Under the pieces are notes generated by a model that was not told the origin of the DNA, did no database searches, and was given only the letters and a program-made list of their open reading frames with translations. Made by a program: the position numbers and the translations under genes. A DNA stretch of 64,000 bases from Hypoxylon rubiginosum (lineage: Eukaryota; Ascomycota; Sordariomycetes; Xylariales; Hypoxylaceae), in assembly GCA_902806565.1 (NCBI GenBank), contig CADCXA010000030.1, positions 1,488,001 through 1,552,000 on the forward strand. The letters are read 5' to 3'. Of the stretch, positions 44,839-55,230 are shown piece by piece. How positions within the stretch are numbered: the first letter of the stretch is position 1; every line of letters starts with the position of its first letter.

Positions 44839-47132
44839 TCAAACAAGTCTAATACTAGACCATCTCGCATCTAGGTAATCCTTAGTATATACTTGGGGAT
44901 CACTGGCCTTTGCTGTGTGAATAGAAGTCCGTAGCCTAGACTCAAATATGAGATGCTGCTCTTCCCGTTTCCTCTCATCACTAGCTCCTCCATCGATATT
45001 CTCTGTTTCATGATGTTTAGGGATTCGTTGTAGAAACGTGTTCAGGATAAGTGGTCTCAGTAGGAGGTAGCCCCCGTCGTCCGGGAATATCTCTGAGTAC
45101 CGGCGCATAGCGACCATCCCGATGCGTCTGAATTCTTCCTTTTTGCATATTTCCGCCTGGGGTTGGCCGGCCTGCTGCAGGGATTGAATAACCAAACCAT
45201 ATATTTCCGTAGTGTCCGCGTACTTTTCTCTGTCAATGCACATAAGGGGTATGAAGAAAGTCGGAAGGGACTTGTCGAATGGTCCATCAAGTACTACACG
45301 ATGTTTTCCTCCCACAAAGTGCACTGCCGATTGATTCAGTTCAGGCTGTTCCCGATCGAGCGACCGTGGCACAAGCGGCTTGGAACCAATGTGGCTAGAT
45401 GTGTGGTGCACGCGCTGGAAGCCGATACTAATTTGTTCGGCGTGTTCTTGAATATCTGCTAAGAATATGAGACACCTGAGATAGATGCTGGCGCTACTGA
45501 TATCCCCAAACTCGTCCGGGCCGGAAGAAAGTACCGAGGCATTTTCGATCCGCGCTAGTGGTTTTGCGAAAGGTTTAGTGAATGAGGTGATATCACTGGC
45601 ACTACTATGAGACATCAGTTTTTTAAATGGTAGGGACATGCGTATAGGGTAGATTGTCGACGCCCACGACCACGATGGTACGTAGCAGTCGCTCTGCCAC
45701 TTCCCAGACCTGGCATGAGGGTAGGTTGTATCAACGTGCCAGAGCAAGTCTAAAATAAGACGGCTCTTCCATAGTCCAGCGATGTACTTGTCCCCATTCA
45801 TCGAGGCGACTTGCCGTGCGACACCCGAGAGTGCGATGAGTTTGTCTTTCTGGAATGTCAGGGAACTAAGGGTGTAGTCCTCAACGATCCTGTCCCATAT
45901 ATTGTTTAACGTGCCGTTGGATAGAGTCATATCCGTTATATTCATCCTGGATCCCGCGCTGTCAGGTGGCATACCATGAGGATAGACCTCGCATGCTCTC
46001 ATATCATCGCATTCCCAGTAGAATTGCTCTTTTGAAAGGTATAAGATTCGTGACGATAGGATTCGTTCTTGAAAGACCCATCCTCTTCGGTTTATAGGCG
46101 CTCTTGACACACAATCTAGCCACTCGTCTTTATTATATGCCAGCACAACTTGTCGGTCGCTACCATTAATCGTTGGTAACAATAATTTCGGTATCATGGT
46201 GGAAGGATCCCTTATTGGCAGGCCACCAGATTCGGAAGGCCAGCAAATGCTCATCGTGAATAGTGCTCCCATGTAAACGTCAACCATGGTGGCAGCCTCA
46301 CGGTGAAAGTCTTGGACCGAATCCTGCAATATGCACAGCGAATCAACCCAGAGATAACGGATGGACAATGCGCGACAGAGAGATATGACATGCTGATAAT
46401 CCATAGGTAACATATTGTCGGGTTGGGCGGCTTGAAGCTGACCGAGAGTTTTCTGTTTGAGCTTGGGAACGACAGGAGTCCAGCGGTGGCTTAGAGCAAC
46501 ATATTGGTATCTGGTGGATGTGCCAGTCGTAATGACTATATTCCATGTCTTCGCCTGCCGATCGTGCAGATCGATGAGCCTTGTAGGCGATTTTACACCA
46601 GCCTTGGCCATTGCTTCCTGGCGAGCCAAACAGGCCGGATGGGAGCGCATACAGTTCTCTGACCAATGATTAATCTGTGCGATAGAAGCTTCAGACATCG
46701 GATTATCACTGAGGTGCGCTGTCCTAATAGGTCCAGATTCAGCTAAAGTATTTACATTAGTACCAGGTAGATATAGTGTGTCTCATCAGCGAATAACATT
46801 ATACCTCGAAAATAATAATCTCCTAAATGTGTCGACTTCATCCATTTGGTGACACCGATCTCAACAATAGCTTGGCAGTCTTGGGTATTACGAAATTCGG
46901 CATCTGGATCATGGAATATGATAACCAAGCGTCCACCTAAATGTGCCCCTCTTATGATAGTGCTCTGACCGAGCGTTACAATAGAAGGACGTATGCTACG
47001 CCAAGCTGTAATACAGATGGGACACTTCGCCTCAATAGAAGCGTTGAATGACGCCCATGAATTGTGCATTGGACGGTTTCCCCGCCACGAGGCAAGCAGA
47101 CACAGACGCTGACATACCTTGCACGCCTCCAT
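44839..47132 (-). CDS. HET-domain (heterokaryon incompatibility) protein
   Basis: Exons 46805-47132 and 44839-46742 on the minus strand, with a 62-nt intron (GTATAA donor, TACTAAT branch, TTTAG acceptor), give 743 residues. The start is the ATG at 47132 (MEACKVCQRLCLLASW); this N-terminal Cys-containing module (CKVCQRLC ... CPICITAW) is typical of the large HET subfamily. Exon 2 begins AESGPIRTAHLSDNP, usual for the family, then HWSENCMRSHPAC. The HET domain follows: YVALSHRWTP, YLWVDSLCILQD, FHREAATMVDVYMGALFTMS. Its end motif is NRRGWVFQERILSSRILYL with FYWECDDMRACE. The C-terminal part (SWSWAST etc.) is the variable region of the family. Cell-death activity is inferred from the family only. 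It is convergent with the HET-membrane gene, 289 nt away. Confidence 0.92.
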
Positions 47133-47453
47133 TATCGTAGTGTCGGCACCACAGTACAACCAAGAGTCTTAGATTAGGGTAAGAGGAGTAAAAAGGAGTA
47201 TAATGGAGTTGATGCAGAGAACAAACGTGCCATCTGTGCGATTTAATAGAAGTAGGTGGCTGAAATTCTGAGGGCTTACACGTAGTAGGCTGAGCTGAGC
47301 CTACATATTTGCATATTGCCACAGGGCGATGCACTAATACCTGCCAATGAAGGTAAACCACGTGTGAGGGCGGGAGGGGTTTATCAAAACATGTAGGTAG
47401 GTCGAAGCGCTATCGATGTGTTATACAAATCTATTCCTGCATTAACGGAAGCT
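47133..47453. other. Tandem intergenic gap, nothing recognised
   Basis: Separates the HET gene start from the 3' end of the aspartylglucosaminidase gene; it should hold the HET promoter. No repeat or motif stands out. Confidence 0.5.
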
Positions 47454-48593
47454 TCATCGTAAATCCGCCGCCGCGTCGGCGATAGGCGGCACGCTCACGA
47501 CAACCGTCTCATTCATCCCGCCGCCGCGATACGCATACGTAAACGTCCACCCGGACCCCGCGCCCCCGTGGTCCCCCTTATTGTTCACGACGACGATCCC
47601 GCTCTGGACGTCGGGGTACTTGCGCAGCATGCGGCGCACGGCGTCCTCGGCCGCCTCCCGGGGCGCCATGCCTTGACGCAAATTCTCGACGGCCTGGTAG
47701 CACGGCAGGAAGCGCATCATGACGTCGCCGTCGCCCGTGGCGCCGCATCCGCCCGCGTCGCCGTCGACGTACGACCCGCTGCCCGTGATGGGCCCGTCGC
47801 CCACGCGCCCGGGCACCTTGCGGCCGGCGCCGTTCGTCGACGTGCCGGCCGCCATCGAGTCACCCGACGCGTGCAGCGCGATCATGGAGATGGTGTCGTG
47901 GCCCTCGGGCTTGCTGTCATGCACCTGCGGATCGAGGACCGTCTGCGGGGCGTACGGGCCGCACGAGCTGGACGGGTCGGGCGCCACGTTGATGCGGTAG
48001 TTGGGCTGGCAGCCGCCGGCCTTCCACTGCGCGCACGACGCGGCCGAGGCCTCCGTCGTCAGGTTCTGCGCGGCGAACCCGTTCGACAGCGCGAAGTCGG
48101 TCGCGAAGTCGCCCGCCAGCAGCGTGTGCGTGGTGTGCTCCAGCACGGCCCGCGCGACGGAGACGGCGTCTTTGACGCGCCGGAGGGCGGCCACCGCGCC
48201 CGACTTCATGGTCGTGCCGTCCATTATCATGGCGTCGAGTGTGGTCTACGCGGACTGAGTATTTCTGTAGGTACCTGGACGGTATTTGTATTTTGGATGA
48301 GTTTATCTCACCTCACAATTCTCATCTGGCGAGCCGCCGTAGCCTACGCTCCCGTCGCACTGGTTGGCCTCGCAGGTAGAACATCCAATCTCAACGGCAT
48401 CGAGAGCCGACGTTTCGGGCTTTAGCAAAGACAGGTACGCGGCATCTGTAGCAGCGGTAAACGGGCCACCCCACGTGTTGATGACCATTGGTAGCCCCGG
48501 CGAGTTGCTAGTGTCGTTTGCATTGCTCGCGACAATTGACGTTGACAGCCAAAGGATGAGCGGAGTTAACCGGAGGTCCCAAAGGTGCGCCAT
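47454..48593 (-). CDS. N4-(beta-N-acetylglucosaminyl)-L-asparaginase, secreted Ntn-hydrolase
   Basis: Cleaves the GlcNAc-Asn bond of glycopeptides; autoprocesses between an alpha and a beta chain to expose the catalytic Thr. Exons 48312-48593 and 47454-48245 (66-nt intron, phase 0) give 357 residues. The ATG at 48593 begins a signal peptide ([20 protein letters not shown]); ATGs further upstream in the same frame would add another hydrophobic segment. Motifs in order: [61 protein letters not shown]. The processing site is [11 protein letters not shown] (Thr nucleophile), then [20 protein letters not shown], which binds substrate, and [20 protein letters not shown]. All expected residues are present. 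Exon 2 is strongly GC-biased. Lysosome/vacuole or secretion is the likely location. Confidence 0.93.
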
Positions 48594-49046
48594 GATGACA
48601 ATGAAAAAGAACACTATGGAGATGAGATACCGAGGTCTGGTGAATGGCGTGACCCGGTGGGAAGAAGAAGTCTTCGACATTGGAACATGGTCGGTCAACA
48701 TAAGTCGCAGTTGATATCGTCGTTCCAGAACCAGAAGCCAAGCTTTCTCCAATTCCTTATCATTTTGTTGTTGATGGTTGATGGGGTGGTATCAGGTATG
48801 TTCCTAACCCGCCCAGGCAGCTGGGAAAAAATCACCCTGGAATTTATTTCCCCACAGGGAACCATCCAAGCATTACTAAGAAGCAAGCTTGATTTCAGCG
48901 TCGTTTTACGATTGAAATAGGTAGCTGTACATCGTTTGATTTCAGCAGCGAGCCTCATAGTTCGGTGTATTGGATGTAAGTACTGAAAATGCAACGTGGG
49001 TATTAGGTAATTTATAATACATCTTGTTCGTCTAATGTCCTCGCAC
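48594..49046. other. Tandem intergenic gap, nothing recognised
   Basis: About 450 nt upstream of the aspartylglucosaminidase start and downstream of the type III PKS stop. The asparaginase frame stays open to 48752, so a longer N-terminus is possible. No other feature seen. Confidence 0.45.
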
Positions 49047-50472
49047 TCAGTCTAGTTCCACGTTGGCAAGCGCTTCGTTGATGAACACGTCGTTTAGGGT
49101 CAGTCCTCCTTCACCTTGAGTGTTCGTGGACCCAGGCGTTCCCGGGATCGACTCCCGAGATTCGACACTCGCCCAATCCACATCTTCTTCGCCAACTTCG
49201 CTCCTACTAGCCTCACTGTCGGTCTCAGGAGGAGTTTGCATTCCACGACGCCCCGCGCAGCGTTTCAGCATGCACATCTCAATGGCGATACCTGGACCGA
49301 AAGCGCATCCAACCACGTAATCCCGGACGCGACCCTCAGGTGCCACTGCGTCCATATCTTTACTCCGGAGCCGGTCCATTACACTGAAAATAGTCGCCGA
49401 GCTCGAATTTCCGTGGTTCATGTATCGGTCGTAGCTGGCGCGCATATGCTCTGGTGAGATACCCATCACCCTCTCGGCGCCAGTTAAGATAGTCAGGCCA
49501 CCTGGGTGCATCGCCCAGTCGAAGTCATGCGCCTCTTGGTATTCAGCAGGCAGGCCCGGGACGCTTTCTAATAACTCGATGAAGCTTGGTTTAAGAATTT
49601 CGGTCGCTAGCTTCGGGACTCGAGGTGAGAGCACCACTTTCCAGCCAACCGGATCCACGTCAAACCCCAGGTCGGTCTCAGTATCGGGGATGATCTTGTG
49701 TTCCCACCCGAGCAATTCGTAAATTGGCTCAGCCGTCGGAAGCCCGATTCCGTTACTAAGCACCAAGGCAGAGGCACAATCTGAGAAGAGGCAAGCTCCG
49801 ATGCGCGTTTCTTGCAGCTCGTCGATACTGCTCAGTTCGCTGCGGACCATCGTCGTACTCACTTCGAGTGTAACACACAAGATCCTCGCAGGTTTTCTCC
49901 TCATGGAATGGCCCAGAGCTAAATTTGCGGCCGTACGCAGTGTCGCCAACCCACCCGCACAGCCGACCCCATGCAATAACACCTTCTCTACTTGATGGGT
50001 AATGCCCAACCCTTTTGCGACGAAATGATCAAATCCCGGGTTGGCGCTATCGGTGCATGTCGTGGAAACTATGTGAGTGATCTGCGAAATATCGATCCCA
50101 GCTTCGGCGATAGCTTTCCGAGAGGCCTCGACAGCTAGGGGAACCCCGTCTGATATGAATAACCTGTGAAGTTCCGCTATTGACGGTGGTTCGGGGTGGT
50201 TTACCACGTCATGATCCGAGGTACCAACAGATGAGCGAGTGTCGATACCTGTGAACCTGTTTATTGAGAGTACCTTCTGCATGCTAAAGCCAGTACTCAT
50301 TAGTACATGAGGCGAGAAGCATGATAAAGTTAGGTACCTACGCAGGAGAGTCGGGATGATATCTAGTGGCCAGCTTATGTAACTCGTCTGGCTTGAGAGA
50401 ATTCGGGGGATATTGAGCTCCCAAGCCGATGACTGAGAGACCCAGCTCTTCAAACGTGTTGGGTGACGCCAT
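49047..50472 (-). CDS. Type III polyketide synthase (chalcone/stilbene synthase-like)
   Basis: Homodimeric ketosynthase that extends an acyl-CoA starter with malonyl-CoA to make alkylpyrones, alkylresorcinols or similar; the product is not predictable. Exons 50342-50472 and 49047-50283 (58-nt intron, GTAGGT donor, GTACTAAT branch, TTTAG acceptor) give 455 residues. N-terminus: MASPNTFEELGLSVIGLGAQ. The active-site cysteine is in LLHGVGCAGGLATLR (~151), histidine in DWAMHPGG (~302) and asparagine in YMNHGNSSSAT (~331), completing the Cys-His-Asn triad. The loop GPGIAIEM near the end is also conserved. A ~70-residue Ser/Glu-rich tail extends beyond the plant-type length, as often in fungal enzymes. 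No tailoring oxidase or methyltransferase is adjacent; the P450 and MFS genes are over 20 kb away. Confidence 0.93.
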
Positions 50473-51872
50473 CCTATAGAGCAGCGTACCGAGTTTTTAC
50501 GTATCTTAGCCGTCGGGATCCCTTCAGTGAGCTTTGTGGCTAGCAGCAAACGGCAGAGAGTGAATGGAATAGAGAGCTCCCGAAAATATCAGCTCAAGAC
50601 AACGGTTGGTATTACTTGAGTGTGTAATGAGAGCGTAATTCTGATAGGTTATTTCTGGTTGGGCAAAACTAATAAGTGAAGAAAGGAGAGAAAGAGAGAT
50701 GCCAAGACATTTAACGACGAGGCCGGGGTGCCGTGGACCGAGGAACAAGAAGCTGAGAGGGAGCCGACCACTTGGTAAGTTGCCCAATATAGGCAAAGTT
50801 CAAGCGTTTGGCGTTTCGTCGGAGCGGATGCTACAAGATAAGCCCATCGTACGCGGTGGTGGGAATTATGGTAGTAGTTGTTGATCATGAAACAATTATG
50901 ACACAGGTCATGGCAAGCTCAAGGCGCACCGTTACCAGATACTTAGGGGTACATCACCTGCCTGATCTGTGCTATGAGCTAGTGGATGTTAGTGCGGTTC
51001 AGCTCAGGCACCCGGCAGCTTACCTGCTGTATTCAGGGGCGAAGAGTGCTATGGCTGCAGGAAACAGGCGGTGCCTTAGATGCATACCCCGCTATCGTCT
51101 GATGTACCTCCATGTACACAGAAATGGAAGACTCGTTCCGGGTAGATTGTCTCGTCACCCGTCATCTATCTGATCTACTGCAATGCCCGCCAGACGTGGC
51201 TTAGTGGTGATAATTCCACTATCCCTGAAATCATGAATCATCATAGCCGCTACTCGTCTTACCAAATTGGAATCCTGATCGAGCATACAGTAACACTAGC
51301 AGACCAGTAGCACGAGCGCCTTATGAACCAGCCGATCCAGTTGTTTAGGCCGTTTACTCGGATGGTTTAATAGGGAGCTCAGGTTCGATTCCTAGCGTTA
51401 ATAGCTCAGTTTAGGTACATAGTTACGTGGCCTAGCTAAGCCTCAAGCACCTATATTCGATCACCTTCTGTTCTGTTGGTCTACTTGAAGGGTTCTTCCT
51501 TTTGCCTTATCTCGCCTAAATATGCTTAAAGTGTCGTATTCGGTGACATTTCAGCACAGTTTTCACCAGGAGCTCAATCTGACATGGATTCTATGCAAGG
51601 GGCAGGGGTTCGCGCACGACCCCTGGCCCCCATGCCAAAGCCCCTCGTCTGTAGGTTATTTGCACGTGCTTTTTTACTCGTTTCGAGATGTTACGGGCCG
51701 TCAGCTTCAGTCTAGATTTTACCCCTATTACCTAATTTTTTTTTTTACCCTCCTCGCATCTCTCCATCATCTGGTCTGAACAACACTTCATCTCAGCAGG
51801 AACCTGTCGGACGTCGCAGCATCTTTCTGCTAGGTTATAATCGCTAACAAGTCATTGAATCCATCGCACGCA
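50473..51872. other. Intergenic region, nothing firmly recognised
   Basis: Divergent gap between the type III PKS and a small membrane-protein gene. Frames at 50524-50796 (minus) and 50808-51173 (plus) lack domains. A short sequence near 51385-51405 resembles a tRNA T-arm (GGTTCGATTCC), but no acceptor, D or anticodon arm surrounds it. Confidence 0.45.
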
Positions 51873-52268
51873 ATGATTTTGGCCAAATTGCCGTTCGCCG
51901 CACACGCTCTAATTGAAACAGCTGCGGCCGTATCATTCATTCTCAGCCCTGACAAGCAGCTTCCCGGATGCAATACTGCTGCGAAGCTCATTCTGCGCCA
52001 GTATGGCGGCCTGCTGTTATCAACTAATCTGATATGCATCATCATTCTCTTCGAGCCCGGCTTCACCGATGTGACTAGGCTCTTCGCAGCGGCACTGGGG
52101 ACTTACCACGTTTGGCCGTGCTATCGTGCCTACATTCGCATTCGCCATGACACAGGGGTATCGGGCAAAGAGCAGCCTACATTGGGCGGCCCTCTGTTGC
52201 ATTTGATAGTGCATCTGACCTGTCTGGCGATGTTCGCGTGGGCTTACATGTCATCTGAAATACCGTGA
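51873..52268 (+). CDS. Small four-helix membrane protein, unknown function
   Basis: Intronless, 131 residues from the ATG at 51873 (MILAKLPFAAHALIETAAAV). Four hydrophobic segments are visible: AAHALIETAAAVSFIL, YGGLLLSTNLICIIILF, VTRLFAAALGTYHVWPC and LIVHLTCLAMFAWAYM. A conserved-looking LPFAAHALIE/PDKQLPGC start and a HVWPCYRAYIRIRH loop suggest a family of short fungal integral membrane proteins, which I cannot name. Its neighbour across a 1.4-kb gap is the type III PKS, in the opposite direction; a functional link is possible but unproven. Confidence 0.65.
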   Translation: MILAKLPFAAHALIETAAAVSFILSPDKQLPGCNTAAKLILRQYGGLLLSTNLICIIILFEPGFTDVTRLFAAALGTYHVWPCYRAYIRIRHDTGVSGKEQPTLGGPLLHLIVHLTCLAMFAWAYMSSEIP

Positions 52269-52445
52269 GAAGCAATTTCTCAGACACCTGCGGAAACTCG
52301 AGTATCGATTGTACAAGAACAGAGTCGAAAAGGAGAAAATATCGCACGCCAAGAATGTGCTCTACATATTAAATTTCTAATACATAGTGGGAACTCAGAT
52401 ATGTTGAGCGACCTGTCTGTTATTTTGAGTCTCTGCATCGCACCA

Positions 52446-54893
52446 TTACACCCCGGCCGGTCCCGGTGAATCGGATTCTTGTCGCGAGTTCGTCGACATG
52501 GTGTTCCAGGCTAGCTTAAACATTCGGTCGGCTTTACAGAACTCAGTAAGCTATGACGAAGTTAAGGTCAGCCGGATGGATTATAACTTACCTTGTGCAT
52601 TGCTGAGGTTCAGATATCTGAATCCACGCTCATACTTGTAAACATTGCGTTTCCCATTCTCCTCAATCTGAACCACGTACGTGGGCCCTGAGTAGTCCAG
52701 CTTGCCTGAAGGCGAGTCGAAGAAATCTTCGATCAAGACTTGGCTAACGACAGTGCATTTATTGCGACTCTCGATGATCAGCCGGTGTCGCCCCTGAGTA
52801 TTGGTGGTCACTGTTACGTCAGCATCGGAGATGTATATGTTGTCACATTCAACTCTGGCAACTCGTCTAACAAAGAACACATTAGACAAGATCTATTCGA
52901 CATCATTATGTATTGGGGAGACTCACAAGCGAAATGCTGCCATCTCGTCTGACCTTGGGTACTGGAGGCTTCTGATGAACAGTTCCATTCGCATGTCCTC
53001 TAGCTTCTTGTGCAGCTCTCTTGCAGCTTTCATTTTGATACTGTTAGCTTCTGGCCTCATCCAAGGGTAATCACTTTTCGACATATACCTTCTCTGCTTG
53101 TGAGTTGAATAGTGACGCCCACGCAATCCAAGCTAACTGTACGTTCATCTTCAAAAGTACCTGTTGTATCGATCGATTCTATTCGTAGGAGTGCATTGTT
53201 CTCCTCTAGCTTTAAGATCGTATTACGCCGCACTATTTATCAAGATTAGATCATACTTTTGTCTAGAATTCGTGCTTTCAGACTCACAGTGTAGAGTGTT
53301 GCTAAGCACGTCATCCTGTCCCTCTTCGTCCTGCTGATCATATGAAATCAAGACCTCCGCATATTCCAAGGGATGTAGCGGCTCTGCCTGGCCCGTCCTC
53401 ATCGCCGAACTCAGGTTCAGGGTCTGGTACTGCAAGATCTGAATGTTTTCGATCCATTTACGGGAGTGAGACCTGCCACCATGGTTGAAAGTAACCGACT
53501 CGACCGATCTCTGCGCAATTTTGAGCTCTCTAGAAGATTAATTCCTAACGTTAGAAGATATATCCTCGAGCTTATGAAGCTAGAATGCATACCCAATTGA
53601 AGCAAGGATGCGCTCTTCTTCCGTATCAGCTGATATATACGTGAGACTATTGCCGGAACTTTGGTTTAGAATCATATCCGCTCGTCTAATTGCTAGATCT
53701 TGTAGGATAACTTCTTCCAAAATTCGAATATCTTCAATATCTTTAGTAATGAAACCGATGAAATGATGAAGAGAATATTCACTGACACTCCGGGTTGATG
53801 TTGATGATGTAAAGTATGACGAGCTGGTTAGTAGCTCTGTTGCTCGCCTTATAGATGATCCAGGATCTTTCTGCTGCCGCAAGTCGGACAGGGAAGGTCA
53901 AATGAGACACTGCGAACTAATTAGCCTCTGTTTATCTTGATCCAGTATCAGGTGAACTGACGCTCATATCTTTGGACCATAGTTTGATGTGAACTAGAGC
54001 CCCCTTGACTCTGACAGGAACAGCCGAACATTGGCTTAACCGTTGGGCTCGCAGACATAGATGTGAAAGTTTGATTGTCGCCGCGGTTGAGATATGCCTT
54101 AGGGCAAAGGATTTCTCTTCCTTTATTTGTTCCAATGGCAAGTTGAAATGTGTGATAAGAATTATGTGTATGAATGGCCCTGCCATCCGATGAGTTGTCC
54201 GCTAGACTTATTTTCGTCATGGTATCGCCGTTCTTGATACCCATCGCACCCTTTAGATTATCTTCGTACCATTCGTATAGCTCTTTGACCATATCAGAAG
54301 TCTTTTCGACGGATTTCCGGATACTGGTCGACTGGGAACTGATGCAGGTTAGCATCAATGCCTCGGCAACTTAAACATAACACAATATACCTGGCGGTAA
54401 TCCCAATCAGCAAATTTAGGCTGTTGGTGTGTATCATTATTTGACTTCGGAGAGCATCTAGGTCCCCCTTTTCTGTTGTCCATTCGATCTTTCTCCAGTT
54501 TCTAATCACAAACTGGTTCCATATTTCTAACCTGGAGGTGGTCGGTGTTGGGGTAGACTGGATGCCTATTATGCTGTACTTTTTAACAATGCTTTCAAGA
54601 TGCTTCAATGTCTGGAAGCAATTTTCAAGAATATTGTCGATTATATTCTGGCTGCGTGGTTGCCCCTCTGATCTCAGGGGCGTTGATGCAGAAGATACGG
54701 CTCTCGCGTCGATATCTCCTCTCTCGCAGGCGTTTCCAATTGCTTCTAATGCGGCGCTCAACGAATAGAGTTGATTCTCCACTTCACAGAACTCGGCTGG
54801 GGCGGACTTTCGTCCTTTCGTGAATGTCTGGGCCAACCTCCAGGTGATCTGGGTCATCAGTACAACGTCGCCGATTGAAACCTGAAACGCCAT
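52446..54893 (-). CDS. Eight-exon protein with fungal STAND-type N-terminal domain
   Basis: Eight exons (54391-54893, 53962-54338, 53593-53866, 53288-53529, 53089-53232, 52927-53050, 52592-52866, 52446-52531) splice in consistent phase to 674 residues with no internal stop, which strongly supports the model. The N-terminus (MAFQVSIGDVVLMTQITWRL; then a helical CEVENQLYSLSAALEAI) matches the N-terminal domain often found before fungal STAND NTPases and ankyrin proteins. No P-loop follows. The middle has a Cys-containing linker (MFGCSCQSQGG). The C-terminal half is a coiled helix (LKLEENNALLRIE; KAARELHKKLEDMRMELF) and a beta-rich part (NIYISDADVTVTTNTQGRH; TYVVQIEENGKRNVYKYERG) of unknown type. 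The intron between exons 2 and 3 uses a less usual donor (GTCAGT). It is divergent from the VIT-VWA gene. Confidence 0.78.
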
Positions 54894-55230
54894 TGGTAAG
54901 ACTGATTACCGAAAGATAGGACTTTGGTTGAAAGGTTGACAGGACAATTTCAAACCTCGTAGCGAGGAAGTCAGATGCTTTAACTATTCTGCCCTAATTA
55001 TGCCTTGCCATGTTGTGCAATGGTTGCATTAATGCAATAAGCTGCATGTTAGGCAGCCATCCCAGGGCTGTTATTTTTAGAATTGCCCAGAATTGGAGTT
55101 CTCATAGTGGTCGGGCGATTGTATCCTCTACTTAACATATATCCTCCGTCTTAAATATTCGTCAAAGTTCTAATTGCTGACCGCTTTTCATTCCGTCATA
55201 TCCAGCAACAGCCCCTAAAGTGAACGAATT
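54894..55230. promoter_or_regulatory. Divergent promoter region, STAND-N / VIT-VWA genes
   Basis: A 337-nt AT-rich gap separates two outward-facing start codons, so the two genes may be co-regulated. A repeated TGCATTAATGCAATAAGCTG-like stretch near 55023-55047 contains the palindrome TGCATTAATGCA. No known factor site is claimed. Confidence 0.4.

Noticed and set aside
47568..48425. 285-codon plus-strand frame
   Set aside because: Antisense shadow of the aspartylglucosaminidase exon, caused by high third-position GC; no recognisable domain.
50808..51173. 121-codon plus-strand frame
   Set aside because: No domain, no signal peptide and no splice context; lies in the PKS upstream region.
51380..51405. 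tRNA T-arm-like sequence GGTTCGATTCC
   Set aside because: No acceptor, D or anticodon stem can be folded around it.
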